A stretch of 64,000 nucleotides of DNA from Pictodentalium vernedei (GCA_031216915.1 CM062289.1:23827533-23891532); one strand, 5' to 3'; shown: positions 10,924-22,141, counted from the first letter of the stretch. Numbers and translations: made by a program. Notes: generated by a model from the letters alone, not told the origin.

Positions 10924-11116
10924 TCATGTGACATAATAGTCACGTGACCTAGTGGAGCCATGTTTGGTTGTCATGGTAACCCGTGTGAGCGGTCATGTTG
11001 TGACGTCATCCCCATAGTGATACGTTCTGTTAGTGCGCATGCGCTGCGCGTGCTGTTAAGGTGATACGTGTTTCCGTCGTCCATTTTGTATACTGGGGCC
11101 GCCATCTTGGTATCTA
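10924..11116. repeat. Dispersed repeat I, copy 2 (inverted)
   Basis: Reverse complement of the block at 3858-4090, with the shared motifs CACGTGACCTAG, GTTGTGACGTCATCCCC, TAGTGCGCATGCG and CCATTTTGTATACTGG. It is not coding. Confidence 0.65.
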
Positions 11117-11694
11117 TGATGACATGTGGTTACTATGTTACCCAAAGGCTTCTTATAGGATAGGAGTATGTTCGGAATGTGTGTTGAATTGAATAGAATA
11201 AATCTAATTACCACAAACAACCCGACAATCCCTCCAAATCACCAAAATCAACTTTATTTACTTCGAATTTCCCCCACAATCCTATTTAGGACCGCCATAT
11301 CGTAGATTTTAATAGTAGTACGTAGTGCTATAGTACCGAGGGGGCTCCTGGGGGTAAGTTCGATTGAATGGGAGTATTTGTCTGGAACGAATTCTCCCAG
11401 AATCCTCGTTTAATTCATGAAATTACAATAACACGTAATGCTATAGGACCGAGATATCTCCTGCAGGTATGTTCTATTTAATAGGGGTACTGGACCTGAT
11501 TTTCACGGAATCCCATTTTTAATGCATATTGCTTATGCTACTCTAACACTAACAGTCCAAACTATCTCTGGTTCTCTCGCCCAAGTCTTATAATCACCAG
11601 TGCTTGATTTCCCATAATCTGTATGCAGAGTTATCACCCTTGTGTACAACTGAAGCCTATATCATTCCCAAAGCCAATAAGCTATCGAGAAGTT
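11117..11694. other. No recognisable gene
   Basis: No gene or element boundary is evident. The stretch shows two weakly similar blocks near 11320 and 11440 that share GCTATAG(T/G)ACCGAG, suggesting an old duplication. Confidence 0.4.
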
Positions 11695-12070
11695 ACTGGT
11701 AAGTCATTGCTCGAACGACTCGAAGAAGATCGAGCAAATGAGCTTTAGAGCAATTGCTCGATCGAGTGACTCCACATATTGCTCGAACGACTCGAATCCC
11801 ACAGAGCAAATGAGCTATCGAGCAACTGCTCGTTCGAGTGACTCGCACATGTGACTCTTAGCCTCATTTCGGAAAAGGGGTGCCGAAGGCCATATGTTTT
11901 CGAAAAGGGGATTCCACAAATGGGATTCCACAAAATGGATTCCATAAGTGGGATTCCGTCTTATCTCGAGTGACTCGCACATACTTCTCAAATGACTCGA
12001 ATCCCATCGAGCAAATGAGCTAAGGTGCAATTGCTCGTTCAAGTGACTCGCCCATATGACTTTTCGACTC
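11695..12070. repeat. Diverged tandem repeat built on TGCTCG / GACTCG
   Basis: Three units share the order GACTCGAA, GAGCAAATGAGCT, GCAATTGCTCG and GTGACTC (around 11710, 11775 and 11990). The last two are separated by a segment with GGGATTCCACAAATGGGATT-type direct repeats. Several motifs are themselves inverted (CGAGCAA versus TTGCTCG). Not coding. Confidence 0.6.
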
Positions 12071-12534
12071 ATTTGAGAAAAAAAGGACCCCACAGCCACA
12101 TTTCTATCATTTAATTGCCAAAATTGCATTTTTTTGCATCGTAGCATCTTTTCGCATCATTTTTGTACAAATGCTGAAACTATTTAATTATTTCTACACT
12201 GAATTGATTCTCATATCACATATTGGACGTTGGAGTTCCAGATGAAAATGTCCCAACTGGAAATATTACTGAGTGTGGTGTTCACACCCCTCTACATGTA
12301 GAAAAGGTGAAATTTTATCACCTGAGAAATTTTAGGATTTTTTTAGCCCATTTCGCCGCACCTTTTGTTACAAAGCCATTTTCGTCACAGCAGTTTTTAC
12401 CACCGCCATTCTCGTAACTGCCATTTTAAACTATAACCTTACCCATAAACTCTGAAATGAAAACAAGTGCTGTAACAACACTCATTATACTGGTCAAGGA
12501 TATTGTACAATGCAGATAGTAAATTACGATTTCA

Positions 12535-12612
12535 AAAATAATGAAAATTAATTGGCGATTTTTGAGAATAGCGCTGGTCGGTTTTTTCCGTTACGTTGGA
12601 TAAAGGGTTAAC
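12535..12612. mobile_element. Half of a TTAA foldback (family A2), no hairpin
   Basis: The sequence from ATAATGAAAATTAATTGGCG through CGTTACGTTGGATAAAGGG to TTAA matches one outer arm of family A2, for example the right end of 23186-23508. The hairpin and the other arm are absent. This is a deletion product or truncated copy. Confidence 0.65.
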
Positions 12613-12959
12613 AGCAGTTTTTCGGTTTTTTTCTATCTTAAATAGACGACGCTATTTGACTTATTTCTGACAAGGGGAACACCAATCTTTTGTGGGGGAC
12701 CTTTAAGGTGAATTCCCTCTGGCGTTTAATAAACTGAAGTGTATACCTACAAAAGATATAGACACACTGGTGACAGCGACATAGGAGGCAAGGCTATTTA
12801 TTAGAAAAATATTTCTTTCCCATACTTGCTTATTATCAAACACGGCCGATATGACATCAAACTCGGCAATATGGCGCCAATCTCGGCCGATATGAACCGC
12901 GCTAGAGTTGTTTCCCTTGGTTGGTTACTAGTCGCAACCATTTGGTTACATCGTAATTG

Positions 12960-13035
12960 TTCACCGACGATCAGGATTTGCCATTTGTGCATAAGTATCT
13001 GACCTTAAACACCAATAAATAGATAAATAAATAAG
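12960..13035 (+). mobile_element. SINE or LINE 3' tail fragment (alpha tail)
   Basis: The segment from GATTTGCCATTTGTGCATAA to the AATAAATAAATAAG run matches the alpha tail of the SINEs in this window. No head or body is attached. It may be a severely 5'-truncated insertion. Confidence 0.65.
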
Positions 13036-13195
13036 TCGTTCACCGTTATTCGTCGAATGCTATCAGTCAGTAAAAAGTCAGGCAAAAGTGGGTTAGTTTT
13101 TGTACGGCGAGGAATTAATGATGGCAATAAGTAAGAATTAGGAGGATGAAGCGAAAAAACAAGAGAGATGTGCATAAAATTCAAAATAAACTTAA

Positions 13196-13438
13196 CCCTT
13201 TACCCAACGTAACGGCCAAAACCGGCCAGCGCTATTCTCAAAAATCGCCAATTAATTTTCAAAATATTTTCATTTTTTGTCTCAAAAACATAGGTTATGA
13301 CCCCTCGTTGGAACGAGCTCGTCGAGCTCGTTCCAACGAGGGGTCATAACCTATGTTTTTGAGACAAAAAATGAAAAAATTTAGTTATTCAAGAATTTTT
13401 TTTGCAAGTGTCGTCTGCTTTTCATGTTAGGTAAAGGG
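13196..13438. mobile_element. TTAA foldback element, family A2
   Basis: Ends CCCTTTACCCAACGTAACGG and TTAGGTAAAGGG are flanked by TTAA at 13192-13195 and 13439-13442. The hairpin arms run from CATTTTTTGTCTCAAAAACA through TAGGTTATGACCCCTCGTTG to the palindromic apex GAGCTCGTCGAGCTC, near 13322. Outer arms differ from each other, so the element is a hairpin set between non-identical ends. Non-coding, presumably mobilised by a piggyBac-like transposase. Confidence 0.85.
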
Positions 13439-13715
13439 TTAAGATTCAGAGCCGTAAGCGGAGATTCCTCAAAGTGAGAAAAAAGATTGTTGGGTTATCA
13501 ATACGTCGCGGTCGGGAAGCCGAAACGTTCGGATATCTGAACTAGGAGAAGAGGAAACATCGGGCTTTATGAAAAGAATGAGAAACAGTAACACTGTCAG
13601 AAAAATATAACAGATCTACGAACATTTAGTAATTATTTTCTTTAGTTTAATAAAGAGATTTTTACTTGGTTAGTTTAATATCGGTCGAGATATCAGCCCT
13701 CGGTTACGTCATATC

Positions 13716-14094
13716 GCGGGCACGGTGGCGTTACGGTAACCGGTTCTCATCAGATCACCGAAGTTAAGCAACGTCGAGCCCGGTTAGTCCTCGGATGGGT
13801 GACCGTCTGAGCGATCGATTCGGATTCCCGCGTTGTGTCCTTGGGCAAGGCACTTAACCCCGATTGTCCACACGGGGGCACGATGACGTCGTGTACTAAG
13901 GCGAACTGCACGCCGATGGTGCGCATGTCTTCAGCCAATCTAATCCTGCCTGTGCTGCAGTACGGAGTTACGATGTTGGGGAGCTGGCAGCTGCTCGTCG
14001 TTGCTCGGTGGTTCTCTCCGGGTACTCCGATTCCTCCGCCCGTAAAACTGTCACGATTAGCCATTGTGCATAAGTATGTGACCTTAAACACCAA

Positions 14095-14129
<35 letters not shown>

Positions 14130-14145
14130 ATGAATAAATAATACT
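13716..14145 (+). mobile_element. 5S-headed SINE, copy 2
   Basis: The head reads GGTAACCGGTTCTCATCAGA, then CGAAGTTAAGCAACGTCGAG and CGGATGGGTGACCGTCTGAG, a clear 5S rRNA match including the region of the internal control elements. The common body follows, with a GGGGGCACGATGAC motif, and then the alpha tail ending in a long AATA array. A 7-bp duplication, TCATATC, flanks it (13709-13715, 14146-14152). Confidence 0.9.
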
Positions 14146-14261
14146 TCATATCAACCTTTGACCTTTCTTTGTTCTCAGGCTGATATGAAGTTACCTCGGT
14201 CTGATATGTCGGCTGATATGAAACTAACCAAGAAATAGCATCTAATTCCTACCCCCTCCCT

Positions 14262-14296
14262 CCCCCCCCCCCCCCCCCCCCCCACACACACACACA
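14262..14296. repeat. Poly-C (22) plus (CA)n
   Basis: A C run at 14262-14283 is followed by (AC)n. This is simple sequence, next to a hairpin. Confidence 0.95.
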
Positions 14297-14301
14297 AGTA
14301 T

Positions 14302-14374
14302 GTCGTCGCATGAGTGCTAGAATATTGTATGTCCCCTTTGGGACATAGAACATTCTAGCACGCAGGCGACGATG
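14302..14374. repeat. Hairpin family M, copy 1
   Basis: Arms of about 34 nt start TCGTCGCATGAGTGCTAG and end in the complement (CTAGCACGCAGGCGACGA), with the apex at CCCCTTTGGGG. The same hairpin occurs at 30369-30438. The two copies share the whole hairpin and nothing outside it, so the hairpin itself appears to be the mobile unit. Confidence 0.75.
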
Positions 14375-14486
14375 TTCTAAGAATTCGGTATGCCTTCAGA
14401 ACTTTTGTATATCCAGGATGGATGGTTAATTTTTTCTTGCAGAAATAACTTATTCAGCTATACTAACTAAAAACCACCCCGTATTG

Positions 14487-14787
14487 GACTGTTTTAGGAG
14501 TAGAGGAAGACAGAATACCCAGATAGGACAACCAAGCAGTAACGAGCGACTGTTAGATTCCACATAAGCAGTGTTAACATTGGTTGATGACAAGTGTACC
14601 ATCGACGTGTAGTACGCCTTAGTACACAGCGTCACCGTGCACCCCCCCCCCCCCCCCCCCCCGACGCGGGCAATGGGGATTAAGTGCCTTGGCCATAGAC
14701 ACAACGCATTTACCCCTTTCGGGGATCGAACCATCAACCTCTTTGGTTTGGAGTCCAATTCCATAACACTGAGCCACCGAGCTCCCG
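14487..14787 (-). mobile_element. tRNA-headed SINE, minus strand, with poly-C expansion
   Basis: On the minus strand it begins CGGGAGCTCGGTGGCTCAGT and has a tRNA-like head with the B-box-like region replaced by GGTTCGATCCCCG. The common body follows. The G-run of the body (GGGGGC in other copies) is expanded to 21 G, read on the plus strand as C at 14642-14662. The 3' tail is truncated. Confidence 0.75.
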
Positions 14788-15115
14788 TAGAAATAACTTC
14801 GCATTCATAAAGAGTGCCAATGTGTTTATGCCTGTTGGATACACGTTGTCAAAACATTGCCAGCTTAAGTGGGAGGCGCAGTTACAGTTGTTGATGTGGT
14901 AAAAATAAAATTAACACCGAAGCAAAGTATAGTTGTTGGAAATTTGATGTCCTTAACCTCCAACAGAAAAAAAGAAAAACATCTACACCTTTGCGAGACA
15001 CAGAATAATTTATTATCCAGTCCATTTGCCAACTTATCTCCTAATGATTGCATTAATCCGCTGCACACTAATGTAGACATACCAAAAATCTCAACAGGCA
15101 ATTTGTTCCCATGAT

Positions 15116-15204
15116 GCAACTAGGAAGTTAAACATTTCAATCTTGTTTGACAGAGCTGAATTAGCTCTTTCAAAGAAGATTGGATTAGTTAAATTCCTAG
15201 TTGC
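15116..15204. repeat. Imperfect hairpin, ~40-nt arms
   Basis: GCAACTAGGAAGTT at the left pairs with AAATTCCTAGTTGC at the right. Inner arms CAATCTTGTTTGACAGAGCT and AGCTCTTTCAAAGAAGATTG meet at the apex near 15163. It is non-coding. Confidence 0.65.
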
Positions 15205-15689
15205 CTTATGGGAAAATTGCTGTGGGAAATTTGGGTATTTTGACATCCGTTGAGGGTTAAGTTAATTTATTCTATTTTTACATCTCCCCGGTCAAACGTT
15301 ACTGAGATACGACCCCAATAATGCGCAGTAAGTAAAGAGCAGGTGCGATAAGAAAATGTCGGTTAAACATTAGGTGTGTAATAAATTTAAGTAGTGTTAG
15401 TGTACTGTGATTTTTAAAAAAAGTAAGACACTCGAAATAAATTTCGTTCAACATTGTCGCTATGCTCGCGGACATATCCGGGGGGTGGGGGGGGGCGCCA
15501 GGCGTCAAACGTAACCCAATAATAAACAACAGTATATAAGTGCGTCGCGAAGATAACGACAGGGGTGGGGGTGGGGAGGCGTTGTAAACCTGTTTTGTCC
15601 CCACTGTGATAGCTCAACTCCGGACTGATAGCATATCCCATCTACATCAGTAGTAAGGCAGGACACTAGAGCGAACTTATTTAACACAG

Positions 15690-15950
15690 AAATTCAATAG
15701 GCAACAATAGGCATTTGTTCGCTAGAGAAAATCCAATTGTACTTGGGCGAACTGATTTAACGCTCAAAATTCCCATTGGGTTTTGAATGTTTTGAAAAAA
15801 TTGTGTCGTGTGTACTCTGGCGAACTGATTTAACCCTGCAAATTCCCATAGACATATTTTCGCCAGAGTGCCATCGGTCGATGGCACTCTGGCGAAAAAA
15901 TGTCTCGCAATTTTCGTGTTAAATTCGTTCGTCCAAGTGTCCCTTGCTAC
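15690..15950. repeat. Repeat with CTGGCGAACTGATTTAAC units and a 19-nt hairpin
   Basis: The motif GGCGAACTGATTTAAC occurs at 15748 and 15817, each followed by a segment like AAATTCCCAT. A hairpin at 15858-15897 has perfect 19-nt arms (TTTCGCCAGAGTGCCATCG) with a 2-nt loop. It is likely a decayed MITE. Confidence 0.55.
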
Positions 15951-16115
15951 TACTTACATCATTAATGCATACCTTCGACGTTGGCATGCCTTGGTGATAT
16001 AACTGGAATGTTGGTTACTCGGAATTAAAAAAAAAAACCTCCAGTCTTCATCCAAATTTGTTTGTGGATATATAAAACATATATGGAAGGTGCGACACAA
16101 CTTCTTATTCAGTTG

Positions 16116-16452
16116 GTACGTAACGTTATGCTAGAGGTCCCGAGTTCGATCCCCGTCCGGGACGACCCGCGTTGTGTCCTTGGGAAAGGCACTTTATCCC
16201 GGTTGCCTACTTGGGGGCACAATGACGCCGTGTACTAAGGCGTACTGCACGCCGATGGTGCACATGTCTACAACCACTGTAACCCTGCTTGTGCGGAGCT
16301 TGAACAGAGTTAGAATGTTGAGGAGCTGACAGTTGCTCGTCGATGCTCGGTGGTTCTCTCCGGCTTCCACCACCCGTAAAACTGTCACGGTCACGATTAG
16401 CCATTGTGCATAAGTATGTGACCATAAACACCAATAAATGAATAAATAAATA
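16116..16452 (+). mobile_element. SINE with a second tRNA-like head
   Basis: The head CAGTTGGTACGTAACGTTAT is followed by a B-box-like GAGTTCGATCCCCG, and differs from the other tRNA-type heads here. The common body (CGCGTTGTGTCCTTGGGAAA) and the alpha tail with AATAAATA repeats follow. The start is uncertain because the upstream end is diverged. Confidence 0.75.
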
Positions 16453-16561
16453 GTACTTACCGTTCTCCAGATTGACGATGCTGGGCCCCCTACCTGTACG
16501 AATCAGGTACTACGTCCATGCATTTGTATGACCGACTCTGTGTAATATTAAGTTTAGTTAA

Positions 16562-16762
16562 CCCTTTAAACCCGAAAGCCCGCCTTCTGGCTCTAGGATC
16601 GTGATGTAACCTCATTTTATTAAGTAGATAGTTGTTCGGTGTATTTGTGTGATAGACCAATCAAGATTTTAAACTTGCAGCATCAAGGCTCCACGTTGAA
16701 AATGTTTGATTGGTCTTCTCCCAAGTAACGAATATAGACTCTTCCAATTGTTATTATCTAAG
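16562..16762. mobile_element. TTAA hairpin element family D, decayed copy
   Basis: The left end CCCTTTAAACCC follows a TTAA at 16558-16561. The hairpin at 16655-16715 (GACCAATCAAGATTTTAAAC and its diverged complement) corresponds to that of the intact copy at 42166-42398. The right end is missing where dispersed repeat J begins. Confidence 0.6.
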
Positions 16763-19565
16763 GACAGAAACATTTATATGTACCGACATCATTCAGTCTG
16801 ACCATTAAATGAATCAGTGGTATAAGTATAACCTCGGGGTGACCGCTCGTTTTGCCTGCTGAGGATTTCGTCCGAACTTTCGAGTTCAATCGGATTTTTT
16901 CCGGGACCAGTTGTCCGTTTACTCTTGAAATAATTGCCAGTTCATTTTTTAAAACTCGATTAATTTATTTGGATGAGACAGCGTAGTGCACCCTCACCTT
17001 CCCCTCCAATTAGCGTTACACTCTCTCCTTCCCCTCCAATTAGCGTTGCCCTCTCTCCTTCCCCTCCAATTAACGTTACACCCTTTTCTTACCCTCCAAT
17101 TAGCGTTACAGTTTCTCCTTCCCCTCCAGTTAGCGTTACACTCTCCCCTCCTCCTCCAATTAGCGTTACGCTCTTACTTTCCCCTCCAATTAGCGTTACG
17201 CTCTCACCTTCCTCTCCAATTAGCGTTACACTCTCACCTTCCCCTCCAATTAGCGTTACACTCTTACCTTCCCCTCCAATTAGCGTTACACTCTCACCTT
17301 CCCCACCAATTAGCGTTACACTCTCACCTTCCCCTCCAATTAGCGTTACACTCTCACCTTCCCCTCCAATTAGCGTTACACTCTCACCTTCCCCTCCAAT
17401 TAGCGTTACACTCTCACCGTGCCCTCCAATTAGCGTTACACTCTCACCTTCTCCGCCAGTTAGCGTTACACTCTCACCTTCTCCTCCAGTTAGCGTTACA
17501 CCCTCACCTTCTCCTCCAATTAGCGTTACACTCTCACCTTCCCCTCCAATTAGCGTTACACTCTCACCTTCCCCTCCAATTAGCGTTACACTCCCACCTT
17601 CCCCTCCAATTAGCGTTACACTCTCACCTTCCCATCCAATTAGCGTTACACTCTCTCCTTCCCCTCCAATTAGAGTTACACTAACACCTTCCCCTCCAAT
17701 TAGCGTTACGCTCTCAGCATTCCCTCCAATTAGCGTTGCATTCTCACCTTCCCCTCCAATTAGCGTTACACTCTCACCTTCCCCTACAATTTGCGTTACG
17801 CTCTCACCTTCCTATCCAATTAGCGTTATGCTCTCGCCTTCCCCTCCAATTAGTGTTACACTCTCACCTTCCCCTCCAATTAGCGTTACACTCTCACCTT
17901 CCCCTCCAATTAGCGTTACACTCTCTCCTTCCCCTCCAATTAGCATTACACTCACACCTTCCCCTCCAATTAGCGTTACACTGTCACCTTCCCCTCCAAT
18001 TAGCGTTACACTTACACCTTTCCCTCCAATTAGCGTTACACTGTCACCTTCCCCTCCAATTAGCGTTGCACTCTCACCTTCCCCTCCAATTAGCGTTACA
18101 CTCTCACCCTCCCCTACAATTTGCGTCACGCTCCCGCCTTCCCCTCCAATTAACGTTACGCTGTCACCTTCTCCTCCAATGAGCATTACAATCTCACTTT
18201 CCCCTCCAAATGGCGTTACACTCTCACCTGCCTCTCAAATTAGCGTTACACTAACACCTTCTCCTCCAATTAGCGTTACACTCTCACCTTCCCCTCCAAT
18301 TAGCGTTACACTCTCTCCTTCCCCTCCAATGAACGTTACACTCACATCTTCCCCTCCAATTAGCGTTATGCTCTCAGCTTCCTCTCCAATTAGCGTTACA
18401 CTCTCACCTTCCCCTCCAATTAGCGTTACACTCTCACCTTCCCCTCCAATTAGCGTTGCACCCTCTCCTTCCCCTCCAATTAGCGTTACACTCTCACCTT
18501 CTCCTCCAATTAGCGTTACCCTCTCACCTTCCCCTCCAATTAGCGTTACACTCTCTCCTTCCCCTCCAATGAACGTTACACTCACATCTTCCCCTCCAAT
18601 TAGCGTTATGCTCTCAGCTTCCTCTCAAATTAGCGTTACACTCTCACCTTCCCCTCCAATTAACGTTACACTCTCACCTTCCCCTCCAATTAGCGTTACA
18701 CTCTCACCTTCCCCTCCAATTAGCGTTGCACTCTCTCCTTCCCCTCCAATTAGCGTTACACTCTCACCTTCTCCTCCAATTAGCGTTACCCTCTCACCTT
18801 CCCCTCCAATTAGCGTTATGCTCTCAGCTTCCTCTCAAATTAGCGTTACACTCTCACCTTCCCCTCCAATTAGCGTTACACTCTCACCTTCCCTTCCAAT
18901 TAGCGTTGCACTCTCTCCTTCCCCTCCAATTAGCGTTACACTCTCTCCTTCCCCTCCAATTAGCGTTACACTCTCACCTTCCCCTCCAGTTAGCGTTACC
19001 CTCTCATCTTCCCCTCCAATTAGCATTACACTCTCACCTTCTCCTCCAATTAGCGTTACCCTCTCACCTTCCCCTCCAATTAGCGTTATGCTCTCAGCTT
19101 CCTCTCAAATTAGCATTACACTCTCACCTTCCCCTCCAATTAGCGTTACACTCTCACCTTCCCCTCCAGTTAGCGTTACACTCTCACCTTCCCCTCCAAT
19201 TAGCGTTACACTCTCTCCTTCCCCTCCAATTAGCGTTACACTCTCACCTTCTCCTCCAATTAGCGTTACACTCTCTCCTTCCCCTCCAATTAGCGTTACA
19301 CTCTCACCTTCCCCTCCAATTAGCGTTACACTCTCTCCTTCCCCTCCAATTAGCGTTACACTCTCACCTTCCTCTCCACTTAGCGTAACGCTCTTCCCCC
19401 TCCCCCTCCAATTAGCGTTACACTCTCTCCTTCTCCTCCAATTAGCGTTACACTATCTCCTTCCCCTCCAATTAGCGTTACACTTTCACCTTTCCCTCCA
19501 ATTAGCGTCTTGGCATCAAAACACTTTGTTTGACACTAAAATATCTAGAATAGTACTCAACAAAT
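16763..19565 (+). repeat. Dispersed repeat J, copy carrying the 30-bp minisatellite
   Basis: The left flank (TGTACCGACATCATTCAGT through TTATTTGGATGAGACAG) and the right flank (ACACTTTGTTTGACACTAAA) are contiguous in three other copies: 47550-47825, 49437-49640 and, reversed, 30115-30200. In this copy they are separated by the array at 16985-19506. The repeat class is unknown. Confidence 0.8.
16985..19506 (+). repeat. 30-bp minisatellite, ~84 units
   Basis: The unit TCACCTTCCCCTCCAATTAG plus CGTTACACTC is repeated about 84 times with scattered substitutions. Some variants recur in blocks: units ending CTCAGCTTCCTCT appear at regular intervals near 18380, 18620, 18830 and 19100, which shows higher-order duplication. 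The length is a multiple of three, so frames stay open; one runs from 16973 to 19576 (867 codons, repeating SPSPPISVTL). The period slips near 19390. I regard the open frame as a by-product of the array, not as a gene. Confidence 0.97.
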
Positions 19566-19689
19566 CGGATCGGTAATGGAAGGTAATGCCTTTAAAAATC
19601 ACCTTATTGTTATTTTGTCATAGCGCAACCAGGCGCGTAGCCAGAATATCAAAGTTGGAGGGGGGGGGGAGGCAAGAGTAATATCTAGG

Positions 19690-19975
19690 GAGAGGGCAGA
19701 AACTACCGGTCATGGGCAGATTTTTTCGGGGAATTCCAATGGAAACACAATAGTCAATTGTATTTCTAGGCCCCAAAATTCATCAAACCACCAATCTTTT
19801 TTCTCTGCAATATTCAGCAATGATACAATGCTTCAAAGGTTTTTTAAAACAATTTTTTTTTCTCATAGCTACAAAGTTTCGGAGATCGCATCATTTCCTA
19901 GTGCAGATTGTCAAGGCGGGTAACTCTAATTCAAAATTCAAATATTTAATATTGCCATACCTATAATCAACCCCG
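19690..19975. repeat. Dispersed repeat H, copy 2
   Basis: Similar to 2430-2720 in the same orientation, sharing TACCGGTCA, GGGGAATTCC, AATGCTTCAAA and TCAAGGCGGGTAA. Preceded by a run of nine G near 19661. Confidence 0.65.
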
Positions 19976-20016
19976 ACCCTACAAAAAATACATTTTACTT
20001 TTTTCATTGTATAAAT

Positions 20017-20017
<1 letters not shown>

Positions 20018-20063
<46 letters not shown>

Positions 20064-20315
20064 TTAAAGTTTAACGTCACTTTAACAGACAAGGTCATAT
20101 GGTGTATGAGACAGTTTTAAGGGTGGAGGAAGCCGGAGTACCCGGAGAGAACCACCGAGCAACGACGAGTAGCTGTCAGCTCCCCAACATCGTAACTCCG
20201 CACTGCAGCACCGGCAGGGTTAGATTGGTTGAAGACATGCGCACCATCGACGTGTAGTACGTCTAGGTACACGGCGTCATCGTGCCCCCCACCCCCCCCC
20301 CCCCCCCCCCCCCCC
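20018..20315 (-). mobile_element. 5'-truncated SINE, minus strand, beta tail
   Basis: On the minus strand the body runs from the GGGGGC position, here expanded to 24 G (plus-strand C 20292-20315), through the GGTGCGCATGTCTTCAACCA block. It ends in a tail different from the alpha type (plus strand: GTTTAACGTCACTTTAACAG), then TAAA repeats, read as (TTTA)n at 20018-20065. The head has been lost beyond the poly-C tract. The body variant matches the 5S-type SINEs. Confidence 0.75.
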
Positions 20316-21033
20316 TTTGTATGAAAGAATCATCTCTTCCTTAAAAGTCAACGTGTGGCTTCTAACAAACGTAGGAAATATGTTCTTTACAAGAAAAGTG
20401 TCCAAACTGGGAAATGGTGCCAAAAATTTGATACTGCCCTAGTAGTTTTTTCAAATCTGTAAGTTTAATCTGTAACGAGTAAGCTAGGATGGATAAAAGA
20501 TCACAACATCCATTGAGAACAACTCTAATCTCAACATAAATCTTTATAATATGGAAAAACATTGTTCTCATTTTTTCCAATTTTTCTTTTCAATGTGATG
20601 TTCCATTCCTGATCGGAAAGCTGAACAAAACGAGTACAAAATTGCGGTTTAAAATACAATGACAGCGGCCTCGATAGTTACAAATTTAATATGATGTCAG
20701 GGGATGCTACTGTGGGCGAAAACCTATACACTGGGTATTTTTCATAATTTTGTTGAAGCCATGCCTACTTACGTTTTACTAGAAGTTTTAGTACACACGT
20801 GTGGTCTGTTTCCACCTGTTGCACTCCCTTTCCTAAGATAAATTGGATTTGTATTGTCTGTGGAGAAACCGAATCAACTGATAAATACAAAACGTGAGGT
20901 AAATAATTGAACTCACCCAAACTCACCGCTTCACACCGAAATCACTCCCCTCTCCTGCTCGTTCTTGAAAATACGGATTTCAAATCACCAGAATCCGCGT
21001 AGCATTGAATAGTCAATTATTATGTTCCCTCCT
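20316..21033. other. No recognisable gene
   Basis: No coding region or repeat match was recognised. The small open frames lack motifs. Confidence 0.4.
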
Positions 21034-21049
21034 CCCCCCCCCCCCCCCC
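21034..21049. repeat. Poly-C run (16)
   Basis: An uninterrupted C tract embedded in a C-rich stretch. Simple sequence. Confidence 0.95.
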
Positions 21050-21248
21050 ACCACCCCCATGTATTCAACATTTTTCAGACAGCGTCTCCTCATTTTTGTG
21101 ACCACTTTAGGATTGGCAGTTGTGGCAGATTGTCTAATTCACCCACAAGGATTTATCTGAGTGAGAACGCTGACCAATACACCCACTCAGTGCTTTTTCC
21201 ACGCTAGTGTTGCAGCAGCCTGTGACATTGGCATTCCTCACTGACATA

Positions 21249-21489
21249 CAGCACGACCGCCGTGGACTGGTCACTTTCCACGGAGTGGGCAGTATTTCTA
21301 CGCACATAATGATTTTAGATTGCAACACTAAATTTTGGAATAATCATCAAAAAATTAATTAATGAAGCACCGGGTACAACCCGGTGCTTTATTAATTAAA
21401 ATTTTGCTGATGATGAATTTCATTACCAGGTAAACGCATGTGTAAACATCACTGTCCACGCGTGGATTACGACCAGACCACGGCGACTG
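21249..21489. mobile_element. TA-flanked hairpin MITE family E, copy 1
   Basis: Ends CAGCACGACCGCCGTGG and CCACGGCGACTG are inverted repeats flanked by TA (21247-21248, 21490-21491), as in Tc1/mariner-type elements. A hairpin at 21349-21404 has arms around TTAATGAAGCACCGGGT. Related copies lie at 27687-28140 and 43083-43319. Non-coding. Confidence 0.75.
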
Positions 21490-21848
21490 TACTGAATGTG
21501 TTTTGGGACTAAATATGCGTCTGGAAGACACAAGAGGTACCGACTTTCTCATTTTGAGTGCCAAAGTAATATTGGAAATCTGAATGATAAAGTTAGAGAG
21601 ACTTCAACAGTAATCAGAAAATGAGCCAATGTGAATTTTGACATCCGCGGAAAGGGGGATGATCCACGTTTACAGCCCAAGATTGACCAGATTGGATGCT
21701 TGAATATATGTTACAACAAATAAAAGTGTCAGGGAAGAGTTTACTTGCACTAGTTATGGTGAGTGATTAGAATAACACATTTACTTTTCATGTTGAAATG
21801 TAGCGATGATTGGAGATATTTCTTAACAAATCACGAGTAGTTTATGTG

Positions 21849-21972
21849 TAATTAAGACATCCAACGAAACTGGATTAACTAATTAAGACATCCAACGAAA
21901 CTGGATTAACTAATTAAGACGTCCAACGAAACCGGAATAACTAATTAAGACGTCCAACAAAATTGGACTGAC
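21849..21972 (+). repeat. 31-bp tandem repeat, 4 units
   Basis: Units start at 21849, 21880, 21911 and 21942, each TAATTAAGACATCCAACGAA plus ACTGGATTAAC or a close variant. Confidence 0.95.
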
Positions 21973-22141
21973 TTATTGCGATAGTCGGCCTTCTTTCTTT
22001 GTTTTTTCTTTCTTTTTCGGCGGACCAAAATTTCGAGTATAGCCCCAGTCTTTCAAACTTTGAATATCTTATCTCCAATAAAAACCATACCGAAAATCTG
22101 TTCATTCCTTGGAAATTCTTCATCCATCACCTGACACCATT

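Noticed and set aside
13490..13550. AAGCCGAAACGTTCGG motif resembling sequences near Penelope-like or retrozyme ribozymes
   Set aside because: No CUGAUGA core or matching stems are visible; the small hairpin alone is not evidence.
13716..13830. Genuine 5S rRNA gene
   Set aside because: Only the internal part of 5S is present, it is mutated, and it is fused to a SINE body with target duplications.
16986..19388. Several long open frames in other phases and on the minus strand of the 30-bp array
   Set aside because: They are frame shadows of a stop-free 30-bp repeat and carry no independent coding signal.
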